Shown one piece after another: positions 26,720 to 34,981 of a stretch of DNA of 64,000 bases (the first letter of the stretch is position 1; each line of letters begins with the position of its first letter). The notes beneath the pieces were generated by a model. That model searched no databases, was not told where the DNA came from, and worked only from the letters and a program-made list of their open reading frames with translations. Source of the stretch: Prevotellaceae bacterium UBA4332 (GTDB taxonomy: Bacteria > Bacteroidota > Bacteroidia > Bacteroidales > Bacteroidaceae); assembly GCA_002394365.1 (NCBI GenBank), contig DGTQ01000009.1:1-64000 (forward strand), written 5' to 3'. The translations under genes were made by a program, and so were the position numbers.

Positions 26720-27664
26720 TCACAGCGTTCTCGTCGTCTGGTGGCGATTCTTGCCCTTCTTGGTAAGCTCTATGTCCGTCTGGTAACCTACGAACAGTTC
26801 GTGCGTACCATTCTTCAGGGATATACCGTTGGTGTAGAACTCATAAGAGTAGCCAAAGACCACCCCGTGAAAATTTGCCCCGATGAGGGCGGTAACAGAG
26901 TTTGTGGGACTGTAGGTAACACCTCCGTAGAACATTCTCTTGTCGTAGGTATATACCAGTCTGCCCGTCATATCGCCTCGATAGGTCACTCCGTCTGTTC
27001 TCACTATTGCCGAAGTGGCTATCTTGAACAGGGGGTTGCGCAGCTGGAAATCAACGCCGCCGTGCAGGTACCACGTAGCAGCGACGTCAAACTTGTTTAC
27101 CTCGCCCAGCCTCACCTGCGGACTCGTCACGTGTTGACCAGATATGCCCACGTACCAGTTTTTCCTCTGGTAGAGCAAGCCGAAACCCAGGTCGAGAGCA
27201 TTGCCGTCCACATCGCTCTTATTCTTGAATACGGGGTCGTCGGTATCTATAACGTCAGCCTTAGAGCCCTCGTACTTCATATTGAGCAGTCCTACCTGCA
27301 CACCTGCCGACAGCCAGCCTCCACCCAGTTTTTTCCTCAGGGCATACTGGGCATCAATCAACTGGCGAGTCTGCAAACCCGTCTTGTCTCTCCACAACTG
27401 CAAACCCACACCGTGAATATTGTTGAAGAAGAAGAAGGGCATATCGCCAGAGATATAAGCCGTGGCAGGAGCATTCTCGAAGCCCGACAGAGCCATAGCG
27501 TAAGCACCCGTTATGTTTATCTTTGATGCCTTGCCTGCCGCCGCAGGGTTATACGCCGTCTGCATGTCAAAGTAGTGGGAGAAATAAGCATCAAACTGAG
27601 CACCAGCCTCTATAGAGACCAGCCCCAGCAAGACCGCGAGTATGACACTCTTACATTTATCCAC
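26720..27664 (-). CDS. porP: PorP/SprF family type IX secretion membrane protein
   Basis: Outer-membrane beta-barrel of 314 residues. Signal peptide MDKCKSVILAVLLGLVSIEAGAQ, then the family motif FDAYFSHYFDMQTAYNPAAAGK (the NPA region), and a strand-rich body with YSPTNSVTALIGANF and GVVFGYSYEFYTNG near the end. First gene of the secretion operon, as in Porphyromonas gingivalis porPKLMN. No secretion cargo with a recognisable type IX C-terminal domain occurs in this window. Confidence 0.92.
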   Translation of the reverse strand: MDKCKSVILAVLLGLVSIEAGAQFDAYFSHYFDMQTAYNPAAAGKASKINITGAYAMALSGFENAPATAYISGDMPFFFFNNIHGVGLQLWRDKTGLQTRQLIDAQYALRKKLGGGWLSAGVQVGLLNMKYEGSKADVIDTDDPVFKNKSDVDGNALDLGFGLLYQRKNWYVGISGQHVTSPQVRLGEVNKFDVAATWYLHGGVDFQLRNPLFKIATSAIVRTDGVTYRGDMTGRLVYTYDKRMFYGGVTYSPTNSVTALIGANFHGVVFGYSYEFYTNGISLKNGTHELFVGYQTDIELTKKGKNRHQTTRTL

Positions 27665-27676
27665 ACCTTAACAAAC

Positions 27677-27710
27677 GTAAAAGGAACGGAAATATTTCCC
27701 GTCCCTTTAC
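27677..27710. other. Inverted repeat just upstream of porP
   Basis: Arms GTAAAAGGAACGGGAA-like and TTCCCGTCCCTTTAC flank TATT, with one unpaired base. It ends 13 bases before the porP ATG. There is no T-run on either side, so it may be a 5' leader structure rather than a terminator. Confidence 0.5.
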
Positions 27711-27906
27711 CTCTGATTGTTAAAAACTCTTAAGAACTACTCCTCATTCGAAGTTCTGTTCTATCTACTCTGCCTTGTTCTCATATACCAATATGTCGCT
27801 GTATTACGTTTACGTTGAAGTTGTCGGCAGTCTCCATTGCTTGTATCTTCTGCTTTCCTACTTTCACACCAAGTAGTGGTTTGTAATTTATTGACACATT
27901 TCCCGT

Positions 27907-28947
27907 TTATCTGTTTCCAGACAAAACTTTGTATAGCCTATGGCAATAACAATCTAAAAGACAGGCTGTTGTGAGTACAATTACAACGACAACGATTGGT
28001 ACACCTATATAAGCTATCCAGCAACTCAAGGTAGATTGCCAATGAGCTATGACGAAACGTTGCATCACATGTAATGGCATGTAATGGGCAGCATATAAGA
28101 ACAATGTGTATGAATAGATTTTGTAAGTCCTAAAGTGTATCAATCCGTCAAACATGTCATATAATCCAATAAAACAGAATGTTGATGCCCATATTCTCAT
28201 ACTTGATGTTAGCATCGTTCCATACTGATGGTCAAGAATAACCGTTATGGGAAAAACAATTATCCCCAAAATGCTAAGCCAAAAAGGCTGTGGTTTAAAC
28301 ATGTAATCCTTATAATGAGTACCTAAATATGCCCCCAGCATATATACAGGCATCCATAGAAGAGGACTACAGTATGGGTGCCGAAACACAGAACTGATAA
28401 TCGAGAATACTATTATAGAGACTACAGCAATTCTCTTATTCTTTGCAAGAAAATAAAACAACGGAGCTGCTATGGCATATACAATGATTACTCCTATATA
28501 CCATAAGACATTATACTTACTAGCAAATATATTGCTAACTACTTCAGAAAGACTGTTAAACTCAAAGTTATCACTGATGTAACTATAGCCAGACAATCGT
28601 ATCACCAGATACCAAAATCCCGCCGCTACAGTTCCCCATAATATGTAAGGTATAACCAACGACCCAAATCGTGTCCTCAACTTACTCACGTACATATCCA
28701 TTGAGAAGTTGCGAAAGAACAGAAATCCCGTGATTAGAAAAAAAACAGGAACAGCATCCTGCCCCAATTCATTAAAATGATACGACAATTCATTAAAATA
28801 ACTCGGAACAATGTCCCATCTCGGAAGCCTGGAATGAGTCCAGACTATGCATAGCATCATCAGAAAAGAAAGGTTTACTATCCTTGTACTACGCCCCCCC
28901 GTTGAACACATCGAGTTGTTAGGCTGTTCCTTACAACCCATTGGCAC
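27907..28947 (-). CDS. Acyltransferase 3 family membrane protein
   Basis: 346 residues, about ten membrane segments; the family O-acetylates or O-acylates surface sugars. RIVNLSFLMMLCIVWTHS and VFFLITGFLFFRNF resemble the N-terminal acyltransferase-3 signatures (catalytic His in VWTHS). GC content is visibly lower than in the flanking genes, suggesting acquisition. Codons near the start contain a run of seven G (minus strand, about 28891-28898), and a run of eight G (plus strand) lies just upstream at 28963-28970. Substrate unknown; isolated from polysaccharide genes. Confidence 0.85.
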   Translation of the reverse strand: MPMGCKEQPNNSMCSTGGRSTRIVNLSFLMMLCIVWTHSRLPRWDIVPSYFNELSYHFNELGQDAVPVFFLITGFLFFRNFSMDMYVSKLRTRFGSLVIPYILWGTVAAGFWYLVIRLSGYSYISDNFEFNSLSEVVSNIFASKYNVLWYIGVIIVYAIAAPLFYFLAKNKRIAVVSIIVFSIISSVFRHPYCSPLLWMPVYMLGAYLGTHYKDYMFKPQPFWLSILGIIVFPITVILDHQYGTMLTSSMRIWASTFCFIGLYDMFDGLIHFRTYKIYSYTLFLYAAHYMPLHVMQRFVIAHWQSTLSCWIAYIGVPIVVVVIVLTTACLLDCYCHRLYKVLSGNR

Positions 28948-29027
28948 TAAAGGGTTTATGGTGGGGGGGGTAAAATGTTTGCGCTATATGTTGACTTAGC
29001 CGTTGTCTGCATTAGGTTGTTTCTTTA

Positions 29028-29129
29028 TTATTTTGTTTGGTGCATCTTGTCATAACGCTCTGCCCACAGAGCTATCAATGTTAAGCCAACTGCCAATAAC
29101 GCAACGAAAATTAAATAACTGGTACTCAT
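29028..29129 (-). CDS. 33-residue single-span membrane protein
   Basis: MSTSYLIFVALLAVGLTLIA continues to LWAERYDKMHQTK. One membrane helix fills most of it. It starts 13 bases after the stop of the small membrane protein gene at 29142-29324, so the two are likely co-transcribed. Function unknown; it is supported by the strong hydrophobic segment and the tight spacing rather than by homology. Confidence 0.5.
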   Translation of the reverse strand: MSTSYLIFVALLAVGLTLIALWAERYDKMHQTK

Positions 29130-29141
29130 AGTGCAAAGTTT

Positions 29142-29324
29142 TTATTTGTTGTTAGTTGATTCTCTTGTCATATATAGTCCTGCTGAAACCATCACTATCA
29201 CCACTATTGCCATAAAGACGTAAGCATACCACGACGTAACTGATGACAGGAAAGGAGCAATGAGCCCTACGGTTGTTATATATTTGGCAACATCCAATAT
29301 CCAATTGCCCAGTTTTCTCTTCAT
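29142..29324 (-). CDS. 60-residue two-span membrane protein (DUF6722-like)
   Basis: MKRKLGNWILDVAKYITTVG begins a protein with a cytoplasmic basic start and two membrane helices (ITTVGLIAPFLSSV and AYVFMAIVVIVMVSAGLYM). It resembles small Bacteroidetes proteins I recall as DUF6722, tentatively. Start is at 29324; a -7 element TAACTTTG lies at 29353-29360 on the minus strand, giving a short leader. Confidence 0.7.
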   Translation of the reverse strand: MKRKLGNWILDVAKYITTVGLIAPFLSSVTSWYAYVFMAIVVIVMVSAGLYMTRESTNNK

Positions 29325-29352
29325 TTTGTCGTTTGTTTCTGTTTCTTTCCTG

Positions 29353-29360
29353 CAAAGTTA
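29353..29360 (-). promoter_or_regulatory. -7 element for the small membrane protein pair
   Basis: TAACTTTG on the minus strand, followed by GCAGG, about 29 bases before the 60-residue gene. No clean -33 TTTG at 19-20 bases. Confidence 0.45.
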
Positions 29361-29586
29361 CGAAAAAAATGAATACCTGCAAGCGATGAGCATAAAAAAA
29401 GTGAATAATTAAGACCGAAGTGATGAGTTTTTTAAAAAACTAACTAATAAAGAAGGAAGAATTTTAATATTGGGACTGAAAACTGCGTAAAAAAGTCACA
29501 AAACGCGAAGTAGAGGACATTAAACAAATATCTCCTATCTCTTTGCTTTTAAGCATCTTAGTAAAGTTCCTGAGTACGGGGGCTTT

Positions 29587-29740
29587 GCTTTTAACTAACA
29601 AAACAGCTTAGTTTGCAGAACAAACTAGGCTAGTTTGTTGAATAAAGTAGGTTAGTTTGATAAACAAAGTAGGCTAGTTTGATAAACAAAGTAGGCTACT
29701 TTGTTATTTAAAAGCTATGCAGCAGTAGGTGGATGCAAAG
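29587..29740. repeat. 22-base palindromic iterons, copy 1
   Basis: About five units built on GTAGGCTAGTTTGATAAACA, flanked by CTTTTAACTAACAAAA on the left and ATTTAAAAGCTATGCAGCAG on the right. One unit is an odd palindrome around AACTAGGCTAGTT. The whole block recurs inverted at 55930-56085, including the flanks. The surrounding 29325-29823 gap is AT-rich and otherwise empty. Confidence 0.8.
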
Positions 29741-29823
29741 CTACTGAAGTTGAAAGCATAGTTACAGAAGACAGACGTTAAGCTTTAAATCCTTAACTCT
29801 TAACCTTTAACCCTAAACTATAT

Positions 29824-32007
29824 TTACGCATAACTGTGCATACCCCCGAGAAGGTAGTTTACGCCAAAATACGTTATGAGCACGCTCAGGAAGGCAAAAA
29901 CGAGGTAGGCATGATAGAAGCGCGGATTGCGGAAGGCGGGGACAGCTTCTCCATGCAGGGCTACGGCATAGACCATAAGGGTGATGAGCGCCCACGTCTC
30001 CTTAGGGTCCCACGACCAATAGGTGCCCCACGAGACGTTTGCCCAGATGGCACCAAGGAAGATGCCTGTGGTGAGAAGGAAAACGGCGGGATATAGTAAT
30101 AGTTGAGAGTTGAGAGTTGAGAGTTTAGAGTTATTGGGGGTCTTGGTGACGAGGGCGACGATGGAGAGGAGAGTGATGAGCGCAAAGAGAGCATAGGCAC
30201 ACATTACGGTCATAACATGAATAGAGAGCAGGGGTGACTGCAAGACTGGCATGAGGGGAGTAATCTGGGGTGAGCCGCCTGCTATCATCGCTACGAGCAG
30301 ACAGAAAGAGGCTATCAGCGTGCCTAAACCTGAAATGATGGCGAAGCGTCGTTGCAGCACAAGGGTGATGATGAGCATTGCCCACGCCATAAACTGCATG
30401 GTTTCATAGCCGTTGCTCACTGGCACATGACCGCTTACCCACCAGCGCAGGGAGAGCAGAAGGGTGAGACAGATGACCAACGACAGAGGGTAGATTACAA
30501 ATAAATAACGGGAACGATAACGGAAAAACATCAACACACACATCAGCAGGCTGAGGGTGAGGGAGAGGAATACAGGCCAGCGCAGGGTGTTGATGCTATT
30601 ATAGAATATTTCTGCCCTGGTAACAGTTTCTGAGGGCAGGTAATCACCTATCATCTCACGCTGAAAGAGTTTTATCTTGGCTATTATCTCATAGGCTCGC
30701 TGACGCTGACCTGTGACGATGCTCTCCGTGAGGTAGTCCATAGACTGCTTGATAAAGAACTGCTCCTGCAGGGGGATGGCAGGGGGCAACACCTGACTGC
30801 CTGGCTTGAACCACATCACTCCCCTACCCTTCAAATGGTAAGGAAACAACTTGAGCATCTCGCCCTGATAGAACATTGCCACGACGTTGTATTTCTCGTC
30901 TGCCTCAAGGAGTCCCTTGCGGTCTGCCACTGCCTTGCCAGCCTGCATCGCCTCAATGGGTTTCTTGAGTTTGTATTCGTTGTAAATGTCGATGAAATCG
31001 CTGAAAGATGCCCATTGTCCGTCAATGCCAAGGAGGCGCTGCACTTCCTTGCTCTTTATGCGGATGAGTTTCTGGTGCTCCCAAGGAGAGTAGTAAATCA
31101 TCCAACTGACGAAGATTTCGTCTGCCGAATAACCCTCCCACGAACTCTTGCCTGAGAGTTTGGTGACGAAATCTATTGCTACGGTGTTGATGGGACAGAT
31201 GCGGTCATTATACAGCACATTGATGCTACCCACCTTCTGCGCTATCTCCCTATCTACGGTCTGCAGTTCGGCAGCACCAGCCGAATAGGAATAAAGCATA
31301 AAGACACCAATAACGACAAGTCGTGACTGACGAGCCACCACCTGACGGTAGAGGTGGCGCATCTGAGTATTGCGCGAGAAGAGTACCCAGATAATGCTGA
31401 CTAACAGGAGCAGATAACCCGTGTAGGTGATGGCTATGCCCCAAGGGTCGTGATAAACCCCAAGCGTAACGCCTTGCGCATCGCTGTCGTAGCTGGACTG
31501 AAATAGACGGTAGCCGTCTGCCGAACCTATGTGGTTCATGGAAACGGTAAGGTCTTCATTCCTACTCTCCGAGCTAACCCTGACGATGCTCTGAAAATCA
31601 AGCGGTGCATCGGTGCCAGGATAGTTTACTATCTTAAAATCCCTGAGGGTGAGGGTGAAGGGCAACTGGCGCTTTACGCCCTGCTTGTCGGTGAAGGCTG
31701 TCACGCTCTTGCCCGTTCTTAGGGTTACGCTGCCCTCGAAAGAGAAGAGATGGGTGGTAAGGGCTCCTATCAGGATGACGACAAACGAGAGATGGAGGAA
31801 CAAGACTCCGAGACGCTTGTAAAGTCGGCGCTCGAGCATATAGTACATGCCCGTTACGCTGAGCATAGCCCACAGCAGTACGAACCACCATGCTCCATAG
31901 ATATGCTGGCTGACGTATGGGGTGCCCTCGAATTTCTCTATTATCGTAGCTAACCCTATACACACCACGATGAGCGTGTATAGGGCGATTATCGTTTTCT
32001 TTAGCAT
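29824..32007 (-). CDS. Fused ResB-CcsA cytochrome c biogenesis protein
   Basis: System II haem delivery to periplasmic c-type cytochromes; inner membrane. The N-terminal half is ResB-like (LFLHLSFVVILIGALTTH, then a periplasmic domain), the C-terminal half CcsA-like with the tryptophan-rich WANVSWGTYWSWDPKETW. Start at ATG 32007. A short in-frame heptamer run encodes NNSKLSTLNSQLL (about 30098-30137) in a cytoplasmic loop. Gene order with the di-haem protein next to it fits a need for CxxCH maturation. Confidence 0.88.
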   Translation of the reverse strand: MLKKTIIALYTLIVVCIGLATIIEKFEGTPYVSQHIYGAWWFVLLWAMLSVTGMYYMLERRLYKRLGVLFLHLSFVVILIGALTTHLFSFEGSVTLRTGKSVTAFTDKQGVKRQLPFTLTLRDFKIVNYPGTDAPLDFQSIVRVSSESRNEDLTVSMNHIGSADGYRLFQSSYDSDAQGVTLGVYHDPWGIAITYTGYLLLLVSIIWVLFSRNTQMRHLYRQVVARQSRLVVIGVFMLYSYSAGAAELQTVDREIAQKVGSINVLYNDRICPINTVAIDFVTKLSGKSSWEGYSADEIFVSWMIYYSPWEHQKLIRIKSKEVQRLLGIDGQWASFSDFIDIYNEYKLKKPIEAMQAGKAVADRKGLLEADEKYNVVAMFYQGEMLKLFPYHLKGRGVMWFKPGSQVLPPAIPLQEQFFIKQSMDYLTESIVTGQRQRAYEIIAKIKLFQREMIGDYLPSETVTRAEIFYNSINTLRWPVFLSLTLSLLMCVLMFFRYRSRYLFVIYPLSLVICLTLLLSLRWWVSGHVPVSNGYETMQFMAWAMLIITLVLQRRFAIISGLGTLIASFCLLVAMIAGGSPQITPLMPVLQSPLLSIHVMTVMCAYALFALITLLSIVALVTKTPNNSKLSTLNSQLLLYPAVFLLTTGIFLGAIWANVSWGTYWSWDPKETWALITLMVYAVALHGEAVPAFRNPRFYHAYLVFAFLSVLITYFGVNYLLGGMHSYA
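30098..30137 (-). repeat. In-frame heptamer run in the CcsA-like gene
   Basis: GTTGAGAGTTGAGAGTTGAG then TTTAGAGTTATT, matching the intergenic GTTGAGA arrays; translated as SKLSTLNSQ between two membrane segments. Confidence 0.7.
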
Positions 32008-32020
32008 CAAAGGGAAGATG

Positions 32021-33724
32021 TTATATAGACTCTATGAAGTATATTACCTGGTTACGCTGTTCCTTAGTAAGTTTGCGGAAGTTTACGACGGCATCATAGG
32101 CATCGCTCTTGCCACCCTCGCTGCTGCAACCGTGCCACATGATAGCCTCCATCACATTGCGTGCACGACAGTCGTGAAGACGCTCTACACCGCTACCACA
32201 CTTGGCAGCCAGTCCACGTCCCCACAGAGGGGTGGTGCGACACCAGCCAGTGCGAATATCATTCTTCATCCACAGACGATGCTGCACGAAGTCAGTGTAA
32301 GGCCATATCTTCTGGTGAGGATAGCGAGGCATATCGGCATTGGTAAACATCTTGTTAGGGTCTTGAATATTATCGTCACCTGTTTCCCAAGAAGGACGGT
32401 GACAAGCTGCACAACCTATCTGAGAGAAGAGCGCCTTGCCAGCCTTGAAGTCGGCTGTGGTGGTGTTACGGGCAGCTGGCACAGCGAGTCCGCGATGCCA
32501 TATCATAAAGTTCTTGTATTGCGCATCGGTCATCTCTGCATCGAGTTTCGTACTGGTAAGATAGGTGTAGATATCCTTCTGCAAATCGCCAGTATGCCAT
32601 TCAGGGTGAGCCTTATCAGGGTCGATGCGGTTGATATATTCAGTGAAGCCAGCCTGCACCTCAGGGTCTTGTGACGACTTGGTAGCATAGTATGTGCCTG
32701 CAAGGTCGAGGTAGTGATAGCGACGGTCTGAACGTGTTACGTTGGTGATGTTCCAGATGGCATTAGCACCTGCTGCATCGAGTAGCGGACCACGAGAGAG
32801 GGCATAGGTGTAGCGACGCACATACTTGGTGCCGTCACCCTGTCGTGAATTAGAGTAATAGCTGTTCCATGTGCCAGCAGACTGATTCCACATAGCAGGA
32901 TTGAGGGCGTCGGTCTTGCCTATACTGTTGAAGTAGTCGCTCTCCTTTTTCCACTGTGCCGTAATCTCGTCATCGTCTATGGCATCAGTAATACCTGTAC
33001 CGTAAATGCCTATGGTTGATTCGAGCAGAACACCCACCTCGCTGTTATACTGCGACTCGTTGAGTGTCACATCTGTACCTCCACGCTGCACCACCACTGG
33101 GGCATAGTAAGCACTGTAAGGAATCTTCACCTCAGGGTAGATGAGCGAATAGGTCTCGCCGTCAGGGAACTGGTTGCCCCACTCGTCTGTGTAGTTCTCC
33201 CACTTTATGGTTATCTGGTCTTCATCAATAGGTGCCTTGAAAGGCTTCACAGCAGCCGTCTGAGGCATACCTGCCACTGAGCGTATATAGGCATTGGTGG
33301 TCTTGTCGTACACCACGAGCAGATAGCCGTTGCGATGATGATTTGCCTTATAGCTGGTCTGACGCGCTCCGTGTCCGTAACCTGGGTGGCAATACAGACA
33401 ACCGCTACGCACATATACAGGACCGAGTCCGTGGAAGGCACCAGAGGTGTTGGTGTTGAAGTCCTTCTCAAACAGATACTCGCCCTCGTTGAATGCCATC
33501 TCCATATTTGCATTTTCCACTGCCTTGGTAGGCTGTTCGTAAGCTGTAGCGGTATTGACACTCGTTGTGCCCAGCAATCCGCCAGCATAATAGTCCTCTG
33601 AGTACTCCGTCTCAGTTGGGTCGCCGATGTCCCATGATTTAACGGCAACATCATCATCGGACGTACATCCGATGATGATAGTTGACCCCATGAGAACAAA
33701 CCCGAAAATCGATAATTTGTTCAT
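32021..33724 (-). CDS. Di-haem oxidoreductase family lipoprotein (DUF1111)
   Basis: 567 residues with a lipobox (STIIIGC, C20) and two haem c motifs, CLYCH and CAACH (the latter in QIGCAACHRPSWETGD). This is the thiol-oxidoreductase-like/DHOR family, often found next to imelysin. The C-terminal part has the family segment LWGRGLAAKCGSGVERLHDCRARN. It is 13 bases upstream of the ccsA-like gene and downstream of imelysin. Likely role: periplasmic redox step in iron or haem acquisition, inferred from context. Confidence 0.88.
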   Translation of the reverse strand: MNKLSIFGFVLMGSTIIIGCTSDDDVAVKSWDIGDPTETEYSEDYYAGGLLGTTSVNTATAYEQPTKAVENANMEMAFNEGEYLFEKDFNTNTSGAFHGLGPVYVRSGCLYCHPGYGHGARQTSYKANHHRNGYLLVVYDKTTNAYIRSVAGMPQTAAVKPFKAPIDEDQITIKWENYTDEWGNQFPDGETYSLIYPEVKIPYSAYYAPVVVQRGGTDVTLNESQYNSEVGVLLESTIGIYGTGITDAIDDDEITAQWKKESDYFNSIGKTDALNPAMWNQSAGTWNSYYSNSRQGDGTKYVRRYTYALSRGPLLDAAGANAIWNITNVTRSDRRYHYLDLAGTYYATKSSQDPEVQAGFTEYINRIDPDKAHPEWHTGDLQKDIYTYLTSTKLDAEMTDAQYKNFMIWHRGLAVPAARNTTTADFKAGKALFSQIGCAACHRPSWETGDDNIQDPNKMFTNADMPRYPHQKIWPYTDFVQHRLWMKNDIRTGWCRTTPLWGRGLAAKCGSGVERLHDCRARNVMEAIMWHGCSSEGGKSDAYDAVVNFRKLTKEQRNQVIYFIESI

Positions 33725-33742
33725 AGTGTTATTTTTTATGGA

Positions 33743-34945
33743 TTAATTTGTCTTGATATTCTTTATCGACTGCCACAGTGTGTAGGCATTATTGGCAAGA
33801 GTGCGATAGGTTGCCACAACCACGTTGTCCACATAGTTGGCATTAATCTCCTTACATGCATTCTGAACTTCAGTATTGCCACTGTAACCCTTCAGTGTTT
33901 CGCTAAGAGCATCGAGGGCTGTGCTCAGTTCGGTGAGGGCATCCATCGCCGTCTTACATGATGAGTCAGAATAGTTATTCACGAATGGATACTTCATCGC
34001 CTTTATCTTAGCAAGGGCATTGTCGAGTTTTGTCTGTACCGTCTGTGCCTGAGTCTTGAGGGTATTGTTATTACTGTTCAGGCAGAAATAGATAAGCGAC
34101 TTGTCATTAGGAGCTGTTGCCCCCACAGAGCCATAGAGGGCATTCTTACAGCTGATGATATTGTCATAGAAATCGGTGATGGAGTTCCATGCGTATGGTG
34201 ACTCCACGTATGTCACATCCTCACCAGTGTAAGGCAGTCCTATCTTTGAGTTGCCCACCTCTCCTATTATGTCCACACAACCAGAGATAATCTCGAGTGT
34301 GGCGTCAAGATTGGTCTCCCATCTTTTGCCTGCACCGGGGTTCTTGAATGCCTTGCCGAAGTTTTCATATACCAGTCCTTCCTCCGTTACATTACCATCA
34401 TCATCAAGAGCATAGTGGGTTGACACATACTCCTGTGCCACTTTCTTACGCTCTGCATTGCTCTCATTGGCATCCCATGTAGCCTCAAGGGTAGCTGTGG
34501 CGTTGTAGAGGTCCTCTGCTACTGCACAGATGTATCTGTATTCGTTCTCCGTAACCTGGTTGATATTACGGGGTGAACCATCTCGGAAGAGTACGTACTC
34601 AATGCCGTGATAGCCTAAGACATCAGACTTTGCTGTCTTGAGGAAAGTTGAGAGGTTTGACATCTTGTCATTATCACGCAATACGTTAGCAAGGTCGGTT
34701 GACGCTACAGGCCATGTGTCAGTGTGAGGGTCGATGGAATAAACATCAGCCGCACCAAAGAGGAATGCCTCGGTGTTTTCCCAGTTTGCACGAGCTGTGC
34801 GCCAGTCGGCACAAGCCTTGTTGATAGCTTCCTGAGTACCAGGAACAATTGAGGCACCTACCCCGTCATTGTCAGAACATGAGGCAAAACCTGCCACTAC
34901 TGTGGCAGCTACTACTGCCATTCTTGAAAATTTCTTGATCATCAT
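33743..34945 (-). CDS. Imelysin family lipoprotein (M75-like)
   Basis: 400 residues; lipobox VAGFASC (C23). The imelysin GxHxxE motif is GYHGIE (111-116), and the duplicated helical-bundle pattern is visible (ACADWRTARANWENTEAFLFG near the start). Imelysins are surface or periplasmic proteins linked to iron uptake rather than peptidases in most cases. It lies between a porin and the DHOR gene, all on one strand with gaps under 40 bases, so an operon is likely. Confidence 0.9.
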   Translation of the reverse strand: MMIKKFSRMAVVAATVVAGFASCSDNDGVGASIVPGTQEAINKACADWRTARANWENTEAFLFGAADVYSIDPHTDTWPVASTDLANVLRDNDKMSNLSTFLKTAKSDVLGYHGIEYVLFRDGSPRNINQVTENEYRYICAVAEDLYNATATLEATWDANESNAERKKVAQEYVSTHYALDDDGNVTEEGLVYENFGKAFKNPGAGKRWETNLDATLEIISGCVDIIGEVGNSKIGLPYTGEDVTYVESPYAWNSITDFYDNIISCKNALYGSVGATAPNDKSLIYFCLNSNNNTLKTQAQTVQTKLDNALAKIKAMKYPFVNNYSDSSCKTAMDALTELSTALDALSETLKGYSGNTEVQNACKEINANYVDNVVVATYRTLANNAYTLWQSIKNIKTN

Positions 34946-34981
34946 TGCTATATTTTTTATTTATAATTTATAATCTATAAT

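Noticed and set aside
29587..29740. CRISPR-like array
   Set aside because: Units are contiguous palindromic iterons without unique spacers, and no cas genes occur.
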